A stretch of 11,642 bases of DNA, taken from contig JAPLMO010000313.1 of assembly GCA_026386995.1 (NCBI GenBank), positions 1-11,642 on the forward strand, given 5' to 3'. Below are positions 1 through 7,056 of this stretch, in pieces. The stretch comes from Planctomycetota bacterium (GTDB taxonomy: Bacteria > Planctomycetota > Phycisphaerae > FEN-1346). Made by a program: the position numbers and the translations under genes. The first letter of the stretch is position 1. Each line of letters begins with the position of its first letter. The notes beneath the pieces are model-generated. The model did no database searches, was not told where the DNA came from, and was given only the letters and a program-made list of their open reading frames with translations.

Positions 1-275
1 CCGGCCGCGCGGCACACGAGGAACTCGGCCGCGCCATCGCCGGCGCGGGCGTGGCGCAACTGGTCTGCGTGGGGCCGGAGTCGGCGGCGACCGCCCGGGC
101 GGCCGTGGCGGCCGGCATGGCGCCGGGGGCGGTGGCGACGTTCGCCGATTCTCAGGCGGCGGCGAAGGCCGCAGGCGGACTTGTTCGCAGCGGCGACCTC
201 GTGCTCGTCAAGGGCAGCCGCCTGATTCACATGGAAAAAGTCGTCGAGGCCATCGCGGCACAGCGCAGCCGGTAA
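1..275 (+). CDS. murF: UDP-MurNAc-tripeptide--D-Ala-D-Ala ligase MurF, C-terminal fragment
   Basis: Only the last 91 or so residues are present; the reading frame is open from base 3 and the gene begins left of the window. MurF adds the D-Ala-D-Ala dipeptide to the UDP-MurNAc tripeptide in the cytoplasm, the last soluble step of peptidoglycan precursor synthesis. The fragment matches the C-terminal domain of Mur ligases: a helix with H-E-E-L-G-R, a strand reading AQLVCVG, an alanine-rich helix, and the family's closing signature GDLVLVKGSR followed by HMEKVVEAI. It stops at TAA 273-275. Its place directly upstream of mraY is the standard dcw order, which supports MurF over the other Mur ligases. 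There is no sign of damage in the visible part. The start and the ATP-binding domain cannot be judged. Confidence 0.9.
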   Translation, partial: GRAAHEELGRAIAGAGVAQLVCVGPESAATARAAVAAGMAPGAVATFADSQAAAKAAGGLVRSGDLVLVKGSRLIHMEKVVEAIAAQRSR

Positions 276-438
276 CGAAATGAAAAACAAATCCCACATT
301 CGGCGGGTGGCATGCCCAGCACGCTGTTTGCTGGGCATGCTTGTGCGACGTTCGGCAAGCATGCCCACGCATACGGCGGCGTGGGCATGCCACCCTGCTG
401 TGGGGCAGGACGAAATGAAAAAGAAATCCCACTGTCGG
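276..438. repeat. 28-bp direct repeats flanking hairpin element D
   Basis: Two near-identical 28-bp direct repeats lie at 276-303 and 411-438. Both begin cgaaatgaaaaa and end in tcgg, with 25 of 28 positions identical and an offset of 135 bp. The left copy starts directly after the murF stop codon. They bracket double-hairpin element D (305-395). They could be a target duplication, an ancestral intergenic repeat into which D inserted, or part of a larger composite element. The A-rich tract is unusual in this GC-rich window. Confidence 0.75.
305..395. repeat. Double-hairpin element, family D
   Basis: The outer inverted repeat is 14 bp and perfect: gggtggcatgccca (305-318) pairs with 382-395. 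Each half also folds alone: gcatgcccagc 310-320 pairs with 330-340 (11 bp, 9-nt loop), and gcatgcccacgc 359-370 pairs with 379-390 (12 bp, 8-nt loop). The segment can therefore form one long cruciform or two short hairpins. It lies between murF and mraY and codes for nothing credible. This is the REPIN-like layout seen at every other non-overlapping junction in the window. There is no T-run after the stems, so a simple intrinsic terminator is unlikely. Confidence 0.85.
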
Positions 439-476
439 AAGGTGGTCTTCCGGTCCCGTCGTGGGCGCGAACGGGA

Positions 477-542
477 TACAATGGGCCCTCGGGCGAGGCG
501 CAGACATACCTGGGTCACCGCGCACACCGCTCCGAGGGCCCA
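477..542 (+). promoter_or_regulatory. Candidate -10 box and leader hairpin upstream of mraY
   Basis: TACAAT at 477-482 is one base from the consensus -10 hexamer, but no convincing -35 lies 16-18 bp upstream. Overlapping its last base is a perfect 11-bp inverted repeat, tgggccctcgg (482-492) with ccgagggccca (532-542), enclosing a 39-nt loop and ending 23 nt before the mraY start. It could be an operator, a leader RNA structure if transcription starts upstream, or chance in GC-rich DNA. The rest of the 276-565 gap holds element D and its direct repeats. Confidence 0.3.
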
Positions 543-565
543 GTGGGACACTCGGGAGTCGTAAG

Positions 566-1711
566 ATGTTTTACCAACTTTTATTCTACTTTCAAGATTT
601 CCTTCAGCAGACCGGCGTCTGGCCGTACGCCAACGTTTTCCGGTACCAGACGTTCCGTCTGACGCTGGCCATCGTGACGAGTTTCTTCATTCTCATGGCG
701 TTCGCCCCGCCGGTCATCCGGGTCCTCAGAAAACTGAATGTCCGCGGCGGCGCGAATTTTGACAACAAGACCGTCGATGCGATCTTTGCCGACCGCGCCG
801 CGACGCCGACGATGGGCGGCGTCCTCATTCTGCCGGCTGTCATCCTCTCCACGCTCGTGTGGGCCGACATCGGCAACTTCTACGTCATCATGGGCCTCGT
901 CACGGTCGCCTGGCTTGGCGTCCTGGGGGGCGTCGACGACTACCTGAAGATGGCCAAACGCAGCCGCGACGGCCTCCGCGCGTGGGAAAAACTGGTCTTC
1001 CAGATCGCCTTGGCGGCGATCCTGGCGTACTTCCTTTACCAGATGGGCGCCACCATCGTTCTGCCCGAGGACGGCAACGGCATCGCCCTGAACCTGCCGT
1101 TCTACAAGTTCCCGATCCACCTCGGGCTGTGGGTCTTCATGTTCGTGTCGGTCCTGGTGGTCTCGGGGACCTCCAACGCCGTCAACCTGACCGACGGCAT
1201 GGACGGCCTGGCGATCGGCAGCATGGTCCCGCCGACGATCGTGTTCCTCATCATCAGTTATATCGCAGGCCGCGTCGATTACTCGGCGTACCTCTTTCTG
1301 CCGCACGTGCCCGGCGTCGGGGAACTGGCGATCTTCTGCGGGGCGCTACTGGGGGCGTGCCTGGGGTTCCTCTGGTACAACTGCTCGCCCGCCCAAGTGT
1401 TCATGGGCGACACGGGCAGCCTGGCGCTCGGCGGGGCGATCGGTTACGTCGCCCTCGCGACGCGGCAGGAGGCGCTCCTGCTGGTGGCGGGCGGCGTGTT
1501 CGTTCTGGAGGCCCTGAGCGTGATGACGCAGGTCGGGTACTTCAAATTTACCCGGCGGCTGGGCGGCGAGGGGCGGCGGATATTCCGCATGTCGCCCCTG
1601 CATTACCATTTTAAGTTGGGCGGCTGGACGGAGACGCAAACGGTCGTTCGGTTCTGGCTCCTGGGCGCGATGTTCGCCGCCCTGGCGCTGGCAACCTTGA
1701 AACTCCGGTAG
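566..1711 (+). CDS. mraY: Phospho-N-acetylmuramoyl-pentapeptide transferase MraY
   Basis: Predicted product is 381 aa, close to the usual 360 or so. MraY transfers phospho-MurNAc-pentapeptide from UDP to undecaprenyl phosphate, making lipid I on the inner face of the membrane. The protein is polytopic and has the family motifs in order: TPTMGG (about 80-85), GGVDD (121-125, with the paired Asp), NLTDGMDG (207-214), FMGDTGSLALGG (279-290), and a C-terminal PLHYHFKLGGWTE (344-356) followed by VVRFW. The last motif is normally HHH; here the middle His is Tyr347. I chose ATG 566 because the family's N-terminus starts there and GGGAG (554-558) lies 7 nt upstream; the frame stays open upstream to 461, but that 35-residue extension is unlike MraY and comes from leader sequence. 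It is followed by element A1, then ftsW, with no murD between. Confidence 0.96.
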   Translation: MFYQLLFYFQDFLQQTGVWPYANVFRYQTFRLTLAIVTSFFILMAFAPPVIRVLRKLNVRGGANFDNKTVDAIFADRAATPTMGGVLILPAVILSTLVWADIGNFYVIMGLVTVAWLGVLGGVDDYLKMAKRSRDGLRAWEKLVFQIALAAILAYFLYQMGATIVLPEDGNGIALNLPFYKFPIHLGLWVFMFVSVLVVSGTSNAVNLTDGMDGLAIGSMVPPTIVFLIISYIAGRVDYSAYLFLPHVPGVGELAIFCGALLGACLGFLWYNCSPAQVFMGDTGSLALGGAIGYVALATRQEALLLVAGGVFVLEALSVMTQVGYFKFTRRLGGEGRRIFRMSPLHYHFKLGGWTETQTVVRFWLLGAMFAALALATLKLR

Positions 1712-1723
1712 CCAACCGCGAAT

Positions 1724-1850
1724 GTGGCGTATGGCACGTACCGCAATAGCGGATGTGGCACGGCTGGCTTGTCCAGCCGTGGGAAACACCGCGGGCCATC
1801 CGCCACGGCTGGACAAGCCAGCCGTGCCACACCGCGGGTGCGGACGCTAA
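1724..1850. repeat. Double-hairpin element, family A, copy A1
   Basis: The perfect outer inverted repeat is 29 bp: 1754-1782 pairs with 1803-1831, leaving a 20-nt loop. Each arm also folds alone, for example cacggctgg 1759-1767 with ccagccgtg 1773-1781. The 78-bp core (1754-1831) is shared in length and sequence with copies at 3201-3278 and 11298-11375. Outside the core is a 30-nt left flank, starting gtggcg, and a 19-nt right flank ending cgctaa. Aligning with the reverse complement of copy A3 extends through both flanks, so the element is about 127 bp rather than just the hairpin. It fills nearly all of the mraY-ftsW gap and begins 12 nt after the mraY stop. Confidence 0.88.
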
Positions 1851-1874
1851 GCGCGAACAGATTAGAGGTGCGAA

Positions 1875-3332
1875 ATGACCACGAGCGTGCAACCCTTGGA
1901 CACACCGGATGTGGTTCCCGTGCGGCAGACCTGGCCCGACCGCCCCTGTAGCGAGCCGGTCGTCTTGGGTCTGGTGATCCTGGCGCTTATGGCCATTGGC
2001 GTCCTGATGGTCTACAGCGCCAGCCGCAGCGCCACGCTGGTCCGCGACAACCTGTTTTTCGTCAAGCACCTCATCTTCGTTCCGGCGGCCATCGGGGCGA
2101 TGGTGGCGGCGGCATATTTCCCGTACCGGCGGCTGAACAGTTTCTGGCCGGCGGTCCTCATTATTACGGGGGCCGTGATGCTGTGCGGCCTGGTGCTCGT
2201 GTTCGGTGCGGAGCGAAACCACGCGAGGCGGTGGTTTGAGATCGGGTTCGGGGCGTTCCGGATCAGCCTCCAGCCGTCGGAACTCGCGAAGATCGCGATG
2301 GTGGTTTTTCTGGCGTGGTTCTTCAGCCCGCGGCCCGCCCCGACCGGCCGCTTTGCGGCGTCCCGCTTCTGGGGCTGGTTGTACCGGCATCTATACGGCG
2401 AGGCGCACAGCCTGTGGCGGGGCTTCCTGCCGGCGCTCGCGGTGATCGGCGTCGTGTGTGCCCTGATTGCCAAGGAGGATTTCGGGACGGCGGCCCTCAT
2501 CGGCGCGGTGGCGGTGGGCGTGTGCCTTATCGCGGGGTGGCGCTGGTGGTACACGCTTATCCTGACCCTGCCCGCGAGCGCCGGGTTCTACTGGTTCGTG
2601 TGGCTGGTGGACTACCGCCGCATACGGATCGAGACGTGGCTGGACCCGTGGCAATATTTCGACGGCAAGGGCTGGCACGTCTGCCAGAGCCTCATGGGGA
2701 TCGGCAGCGGCGGCCTGACGGGCGTCGGCCTCGGCGCCGGAATCCAGAAACTCTACATTCCCGAGGTGACCACCGACTTCATCTTCGCCGCCATCTGCGA
2801 GGAGATGGGGATGCTGGGCGGCCTCCTGGTGCTGGGCCTTTTTGCGGTGCTGGTGTGGCGGGCCGGGCGGATCGTGCGAAACGCGCCCGACCGGTTCTCG
2901 TTCCTCCTGGCCTCGGGCATCCTGCTGACGATCGGCCTCCAGGCGGCCATCAACATGGGCGTCGTGACCGGGGCGCTGCCGGCCAAGGGCATCAGCCTGC
3001 CGTTCATCAGTTACGGCGGCTCGGGCCTCGTGGCGATGAGTTTCGCGGCGGGCCTTCTGATCGCCATCGCCCGGGCACGCGACCAGCAGCCCGATGCGGA
3101 CGTCGCCTCTCCGCATCCACTGGTGTACGTGCCTGCGCCGACCGCCGACGTCGTGGCACCGGGCGCACGTTTAGTGTGCGGTTGCCATCAGCCCGCGGAA
3201 TGTGGCACGGCTGGCTCGCCCAGCCGTGCGGAATGCTGCGGGCCGTCCACCACGGCTGGACAAGCCAGCCGTGCCACACCCGGGGCGGACGCCACGGCTC
3301 CTGAAACTCAAGGGCAAGATAGTGTTGCGTGA
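1875..3332 (+). CDS. ftsW: SEDS-family peptidoglycan polymerase FtsW
   Basis: Predicted product is 485 aa. FtsW polymerises lipid II into glycan strands at the division site with its partner class B penicillin-binding protein. The sequence is polytopic from about residue 28 onward and carries the SEDS signatures: RRW (118-120) with QPSELAK (133-139), GSGGLTGVGLG (278-288), PEVTTDFIFA (296-305, including the catalytic-type Asp301), and LPAKGISLPFISYGGSG (368-384). ATG 1875 is supported by AGAGG at 1864-1868, spacing 6. The membrane domain ends near residue 400. The tail is odd: residues 433 to about 474 are encoded by repeat element A2, giving a Cys-, Ala- and Gly-rich extension with no family resemblance. 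The stop at 3330-3332 lies 11 nt inside murG, so the two genes are probably co-translated. Confidence 0.95.
   Translation: MTTSVQPLDTPDVVPVRQTWPDRPCSEPVVLGLVILALMAIGVLMVYSASRSATLVRDNLFFVKHLIFVPAAIGAMVAAAYFPYRRLNSFWPAVLIITGAVMLCGLVLVFGAERNHARRWFEIGFGAFRISLQPSELAKIAMVVFLAWFFSPRPAPTGRFAASRFWGWLYRHLYGEAHSLWRGFLPALAVIGVVCALIAKEDFGTAALIGAVAVGVCLIAGWRWWYTLILTLPASAGFYWFVWLVDYRRIRIETWLDPWQYFDGKGWHVCQSLMGIGSGGLTGVGLGAGIQKLYIPEVTTDFIFAAICEEMGMLGGLLVLGLFAVLVWRAGRIVRNAPDRFSFLLASGILLTIGLQAAINMGVVTGALPAKGISLPFISYGGSGLVAMSFAAGLLIAIARARDQQPDADVASPHPLVYVPAPTADVVAPGARLVCGCHQPAECGTAGSPSRAECCGPSTTAGQASRATPGADATAPETQGQDSVA
3171..3295. repeat. Double-hairpin element, family A, copy A2, inside the ftsW reading frame
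   Basis: The 78-bp core (3201-3278) has the same outer and inner pairing as A1, with a few arm changes: the left arm reads ggctcgcccagcc where A1 reads ggcttgtccagcc. The 30-nt left flank begins ttagtg, and the 17-nt right flank ends cgccac, so it has the same orientation as A1. Unlike the other copies it is translated: it supplies codons 433 to about 474 of ftsW. Its 125-bp length is not a multiple of three, so its arrival would have changed the downstream frame and hence the stop codon used. Confidence 0.87.
3310..3314 (+). promoter_or_regulatory. Ribosome binding site deciding the murG start
   Basis: AAGGG lies 7 nt before GTG 3322, inside the last codons of ftsW and just after element A2. 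It supports GTG 3322 as the murG start over in-frame upstream codons that lie within the repeat. Confidence 0.6.
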
Positions 3333-4545
3333 GCAGGGTCATCGCATTCTGCTGGCCGGCGGCGGCACGGGGGGCCACCTGTACCCCGGCCTTGCGCTGG
3401 CCGAGGCCGTTTGCCGCATCGAGCCCGGCGCCGCCATCGCCTTTACGTGCACCCGCCGCCCGATAGACCGCAAGGTCTTGGCCGGGCGCGGCTACCCGTT
3501 CACCGAGATCGACGCGCGGCCGTTCAACAAGTGGCCGTGGACGTGGCCGGGACTGGTGGTGAGCCTCGTCCGGAGCGGCAACCAGGCCCGGCGGCGCCTG
3601 CGCGAGTATTGTCCGGACGTTGTCGTCGGCCTCGGTGGTTACGGCAGTTACGCCGCCGTCCGCATCGGTCAGAAATATGATCTGCCGACGGCCATCGTGA
3701 ACCCCGACATCGTTCCCGGCCGCGCGAACCGCCGCCTGGCCCGCTGGGTGGACCTCGCCTTCTGCCAGTTCCAGGAGACCGTCGCGGAGTTCGGCGACCG
3801 CGGGCGTCTGACCGGCTGCCCCATCCGCCCGAGTCTCTTCGGGGCTACGCGGGCTGCCGGCCTGGCCGAGTTCGGCCTCGACCCCGCCCGCCGCACCCTC
3901 CTGGTGACCGGCGCCAGCCTCGGCGCGCGCACGGTGAATCTTGCGGTGCTGGCGCTGCTGAAGGATCGCGGCCTGCCGGAAGGCTGGCAGGTGCTCCACC
4001 TGACGGGCCACGGCGAATACAAAGAGGTGGCGAGGGCCTACCGCGAGTCGGTCAACGTTCCGGCCGTGGTCCGGCCGTACGCCGAGCAGATGGGGCTGGC
4101 GTACGCCGCGTCCGACCTCGTCGTCGCCAGGGCAGGGGCCTCGACGATCGCCGAAATCCTGGCCGTCGGCCTGCCGGCGATATTCATACCGTACCCGTTC
4201 CATCGCGATCAACACCAGATGCGGCAGGCGCGGGCGGTCGAGTCGCTCGGTGCCGCCGTCGTCGTCGAGGACCGGCCGGGCGACCCCGCCACGTGGCGGG
4301 ACCTGGCGCAGGTCCTCCTTGCCGTGGCACAGGATCGGACGCGCCTGGCGGGTCTGGCCGAGAAGGCCCGGGCCGTCGGACGGCCCGGCGCCGCCGAGGA
4401 CATCGCGCGGCAGGTCCTCGAACTTGCCGCACGCACGACCGAGGCCCGCCACGCGCGCATTGAAAATGATTCCGAGCCTTCGCGGCCGAACATTGACAGG
4501 CCGACCCGCGCGGCTTACACTCGAACCGGAGACACAAAGGCATGA
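3322..4545 (+). CDS. murG: UDP-GlcNAc:lipid I GlcNAc transferase MurG
   Basis: Predicted product is 407 aa, somewhat longer than the usual 355-370. MurG adds GlcNAc to lipid I at the inner membrane face, making lipid II. It has two Rossmann-like halves. The N-terminal half has GGGTGGHLYPG (13-23, with His19) and the second glycine loop PDVVVGLGGYGSY (98-110). The C-terminal half has VTGASLGA (195-202), RAGASTIAE (270-278, with the nucleotide-binding Glu278) and DQHQ (296-299). The usual HEQN before the PG..NR motif reads VNPD here (126-129). About 35 residues after the fold, from residue 373, look like a low-complexity tail. Start GTG 3322 overlaps ftsW by 11 nt, and the stop overlaps the murC ATG by 4 nt, so translation is likely coupled on both sides. 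Confidence 0.94.
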   Translation: MLREQGHRILLAGGGTGGHLYPGLALAEAVCRIEPGAAIAFTCTRRPIDRKVLAGRGYPFTEIDARPFNKWPWTWPGLVVSLVRSGNQARRRLREYCPDVVVGLGGYGSYAAVRIGQKYDLPTAIVNPDIVPGRANRRLARWVDLAFCQFQETVAEFGDRGRLTGCPIRPSLFGATRAAGLAEFGLDPARRTLLVTGASLGARTVNLAVLALLKDRGLPEGWQVLHLTGHGEYKEVARAYRESVNVPAVVRPYAEQMGLAYAASDLVVARAGASTIAEILAVGLPAIFIPYPFHRDQHQMRQARAVESLGAAVVVEDRPGDPATWRDLAQVLLAVAQDRTRLAGLAEKARAVGRPGAAEDIARQVLELAARTTEARHARIENDSEPSRPNIDRPTRAAYTRTGDTKA

Positions 4546-6026
4546 CCCATCAGCCATCTTTTTCGCCGTCACCCAGACCCTTCGCGGGGAGGAAGATTCA
4601 CTTTATCGGCGCAGGCGGCTGCGGCATGAGCGGTTTGGCGGAGTTTGTCCTGGCCGAGGGGGCCGAGGTTTACGGCTCCGACTTGAAGCCCGGCGCAGCC
4701 GTCAACAGGCTCTCCGACCTCGGGGCGAAGATCTACATCGGCCACCAGGCCGAGAATATGCCCCTGGGCATCGACCTGGTGGTCGCCAGCGCGGCCATCA
4801 AGCCCGACAACTCCGAGTTGATCGAGGCCCGCCGCCGCGGCCTTCCGGTCCAGAAGTACGCCCAGTTCCTCGGCGCGCTCATGCAGTTGCGCAAGGGCAT
4901 CGCCGTCGCCGGGGCCCACGGCAAGAGCACCACGACCGCCATGACCGCCTACGCCCTGACCTGCGCGGGGCTGGACCCGAGTTTCGTCATCGGGGCCGAG
5001 GTGCCGCAACTGGGCGGCGGGTCGCACGTCGGCAAGGGGGCGGACCTGGTCGTCGAGGCCTGCGAGTTCGACCGATCGTTCCACAACTACAAGCCGCACG
5101 CCGCCGCCATCCTGAACATCGAAGAGGACCACCTGGACTACTACCACGGCGGCCTGCCGGAGATCCGCCAGGCGTTCTCCGAGTTCGCCGCCAACATCGT
5201 GCCGGGGGGCCTCCTCGTGGCCAACACGGCCGACCTGGGCGTCCGCGAGATCGCCCAGAAGTGCCACGTGCCGGTCGAGACCTTCGGCATCGGCGGCGAG
5301 TACGACTGGCGGGCCGAAAACCTCGAAGAACACCAGGGCCGATACACCTTCGACGTGTACGAGAAGAGTGCCCTGTTCATTTCGGTGCGGCTGGCGGTCC
5401 CCGGGCGGCACAACGTCCTGAACGCCCTGGCCACGATGGCCCTGAGCCATTGGGCGGGGGCGAAGTCGGACGCCGTTGCGGCCGCGCTGGGCGAGTTCGC
5501 CGGCGCCGCTCGCCGCATGGAAGTTCTCGGCGAGGCCGCCGGCGTCACGATCGTCGACGACTACGCCCACCATCCGACCGAGATCTGCGCCACGCTGAAG
5601 GCCGCCAAGGCCCGCTTCAACCCCAAGCGGCTGTGGGTGGTCTTTCAGCCGCACCAGCACAGCCGCACGCGGTTCTTCCTGAAAGACTTCGGTCTGGCCC
5701 TCGCAGTGGCCGATAAGATTGTAGTGCCGGACATTTACTTCGTCCGGGACAGCGAAAACGAGCGGCAGGCCGTCTCCAGCCAGGACCTTGTGGCGGAGGT
5801 CCAGCGGCTGGGCGCTGACGGTGTCTACATCAAGGATTTCGATTCCATCCGCCGGTACCTGGTGGAGAGCCTGGGCCCCGGCGACGTGCTGCTGACCATG
5901 GGCGCCGGCGACGTCTATCGCCTGGCCGCGCCGCTTCTGTCGGACTTAAGCGGCGCTAGCGCCGCAAACGCCGAAAAGCCCGCACCCGTCCCCGACGGCG
6001 GCGGCGATGCCGGGCCGAGTATTTAG
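4542..6026 (+). CDS. murC: UDP-N-acetylmuramate--L-alanine ligase MurC
   Basis: Predicted product is 494 aa, typical for MurC. It joins L-Ala to UDP-MurNAc with ATP in the cytoplasm. Domain 1 has the UDP-binding GAGGCGMSGLA (23-33). The central domain has the P-loop GAHGKSTTT (124-132), the acidic motif EACEFDRSF (172-180), and NIEEDHLDYY (192-201). The linker has PGRHNVLNALA (287-297), and domain 3 has DDYAHHPTEI (339-348), QPHQHSRT (369-376) and GAGDVY (454-459). The P-loop has Ala and Ser where Thr is more common, but the lysine is intact. GGAGA at 4528-4532 precedes ATG 4542, which overlaps the murG stop. The last 30 or so residues are an Ala/Pro/Gly tail. The TAG stop is also the first triplet of repeat element B1, so the element defines the C-terminus. 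Confidence 0.96.
   Translation: MTHQPSFSPSPRPFAGRKIHFIGAGGCGMSGLAEFVLAEGAEVYGSDLKPGAAVNRLSDLGAKIYIGHQAENMPLGIDLVVASAAIKPDNSELIEARRRGLPVQKYAQFLGALMQLRKGIAVAGAHGKSTTTAMTAYALTCAGLDPSFVIGAEVPQLGGGSHVGKGADLVVEACEFDRSFHNYKPHAAAILNIEEDHLDYYHGGLPEIRQAFSEFAANIVPGGLLVANTADLGVREIAQKCHVPVETFGIGGEYDWRAENLEEHQGRYTFDVYEKSALFISVRLAVPGRHNVLNALATMALSHWAGAKSDAVAAALGEFAGAARRMEVLGEAAGVTIVDDYAHHPTEICATLKAAKARFNPKRLWVVFQPHQHSRTRFFLKDFGLALAVADKIVVPDIYFVRDSENERQAVSSQDLVAEVQRLGADGVYIKDFDSIRRYLVESLGPGDVLLTMGAGDVYRLAAPLLSDLSGASAANAEKPAPVPDGGGDAGPSI
5950..5965. repeat. 16-bp perfect palindrome in the 3' end of murC
   Basis: gcggcgctagcgccgc reads the same on both strands and falls in codons for the Ser-Gly-Ala-Ser-Ala-Ala tail of MurC, beyond the conserved fold. 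It could form a small hairpin about 60 nt before the stop. It may be a remnant of another intergenic repeat absorbed into the frame, or chance. Confidence 0.5.
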
Positions 6027-6153
6027 TAGATTGTCAGCACTGAATCTGTGGGTGCCACGGCTGCGCCTTGTGCAGCCGTGGTCGTCGGCAGGGACGCACG
6101 GCTGCAAACTGCGCAGCCGTGGCACCCACATAGTTAAAGTTGACGCACTACTA
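6024..6153. repeat. MITE-like double-hairpin element, family B, copy B1
   Basis: The element is 130 bp with ends TAGTAG (6024-6029) and ctacta (6148-6153). A perfect 20-bp inner inverted repeat pairs 6047-6066 with 6111-6130, and symmetric 23-nt flanks continue imperfectly out to the ends. Each arm forms its own hairpin, for example ccacggctgc 6055-6064 with gcagccgtgg 6072-6081. Copy B2 is exactly the same length and matches at about 120 of 130 positions by my alignment. The first TAG is the murC stop codon. The copy fills the murC-murB gap, ending 15 nt before the murB start. Confidence 0.92.
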
Positions 6154-6168
6154 GGGCAGGAACGAACC

Positions 6169-7056
6169 ATGAGCGTCTTCAAGGGGCTCGACGAAATCGT
6201 GCAGCGCGACTTCCCGCTCGGGAAGGCCACGACCATCGGCGTGGGCGGCAACGCGGAGTACTTCATCCGCCCCCGCACCGAGGACGAACTGCACGAGGTC
6301 CTGGTCCGCGCCGAGAAGGCCGGCGTGGTCGTCCGGGCGCTGGGCCGCGGCTCGAACCTCCTGGTGCGCGACGAGGGCGCCGCCGGGGCGGTCATCCAAC
6401 TCGACCCGGCCGGCTTCGGCCGGATCACCGTCGAGGAAGACCTCGTGCGGGCCGGCGCGGCCGCGCCCCGGGCCAAGGTGGTCGCCGAGGCCGCCCGCAG
6501 CGGCCTGGCGGGCGCCGAGTGCCTCGTCGGCATCCCGGGCAGCGTCGGCGGCGCCGTCCGCATGAACGCCGGCGGGACGCATGGCGACATCGGCCAGACC
6601 GCCGAGCGCGTCAAGGTCATGGATTCCCACGGCCAGACCTTTTACCGCGACCGCGAGGACCTCCTCTTCGGATACCGATCGAGCAACATCACCGCTCGGT
6701 TCATCCTGGAGGCCGAACTGCGGCTCATGCCCGATACGCCTCGCGCCATCGCCGCCCGCATGAAACGCATCTGGATCGCCAAGAAGAACTCGCAGCCGAT
6801 GAACGCCGCCAGCGCGGGTTGCGTCTTCAGGAACCCGCGGGGCCTGTCGGCCGGCATGATGATCGACCAGTGCGGCCTGAAGGGCACGAGCGTCGGCGGG
6901 GCGGTCGTCTCGCGCAAGCACGCCAACTACATCGTCATCAGGGAGAAGGCCGACGCCAAGGCCGCCGACGTCCTGGCCCTCATCGAACTGGTGCGCAACG
7001 CCGTCAAGGAACGCTTCGGCGTTTCCCTGGAACTGGAGATTGAGATCTGGCCATGA
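6169..7056 (+). CDS. murB: UDP-N-acetylenolpyruvoylglucosamine reductase MurB, type II-like
   Basis: Predicted product is 295 aa, the usual size for the shorter type II enzymes. MurB uses FAD and NADPH to reduce enolpyruvyl-UDP-GlcNAc to UDP-MurNAc, the step before MurC. FAD-binding motifs are TTIGVGGNAEYF (21-32), GRGSNLLVRDEG (59-70) and GIPGSVGGAVRMNAG (121-135). The substrate domain has FGYRSS (167-172) and SAGCVFRNP (215-223). The proton donor in the last motif is usually Ser; here it is Cys218. The catalytic Glu near the C-terminus is probably Glu290. I start at ATG 6169, with CAGGAA 7 nt upstream. The frame is open further left, but that stretch is translation of element B1. The stop overlaps the ddl start by 4 nt. 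Confidence 0.95.
   Translation: MSVFKGLDEIVQRDFPLGKATTIGVGGNAEYFIRPRTEDELHEVLVRAEKAGVVVRALGRGSNLLVRDEGAAGAVIQLDPAGFGRITVEEDLVRAGAAAPRAKVVAEAARSGLAGAECLVGIPGSVGGAVRMNAGGTHGDIGQTAERVKVMDSHGQTFYRDREDLLFGYRSSNITARFILEAELRLMPDTPRAIAARMKRIWIAKKNSQPMNAASAGCVFRNPRGLSAGMMIDQCGLKGTSVGGAVVSRKHANYIVIREKADAKAADVLALIELVRNAVKERFGVSLELEIEIWP

Noticed and set aside
461..565. Longer mraY starting at 461
   Set aside because: The extra 35 residues match leader sequence, not MraY; ATG 566 has a ribosome binding site and the family N-terminus.
1712..1874. A remnant of murD between mraY and ftsW
   Set aside because: The gap is fully explained by element A1 and short flanks; no Mur ligase motif is visible in any frame.
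3202..3321. Longer murG starting inside element A2
   Set aside because: The extension is repeat translation; AAGGG before GTG 3322 and the family N-terminus support the shorter form.
3007..4572. Long - strand open frame opposite murG
   Set aside because: It lies antisense to clearly conserved MurG, has low-complexity Arg/Gly/Ala-rich composition, and includes translated repeat sequence.
6007..6168. Longer murB with 54 extra N-terminal residues
   Set aside because: The extension is translation of element B1; CAGGAA and ATG 6169 fit the family start.
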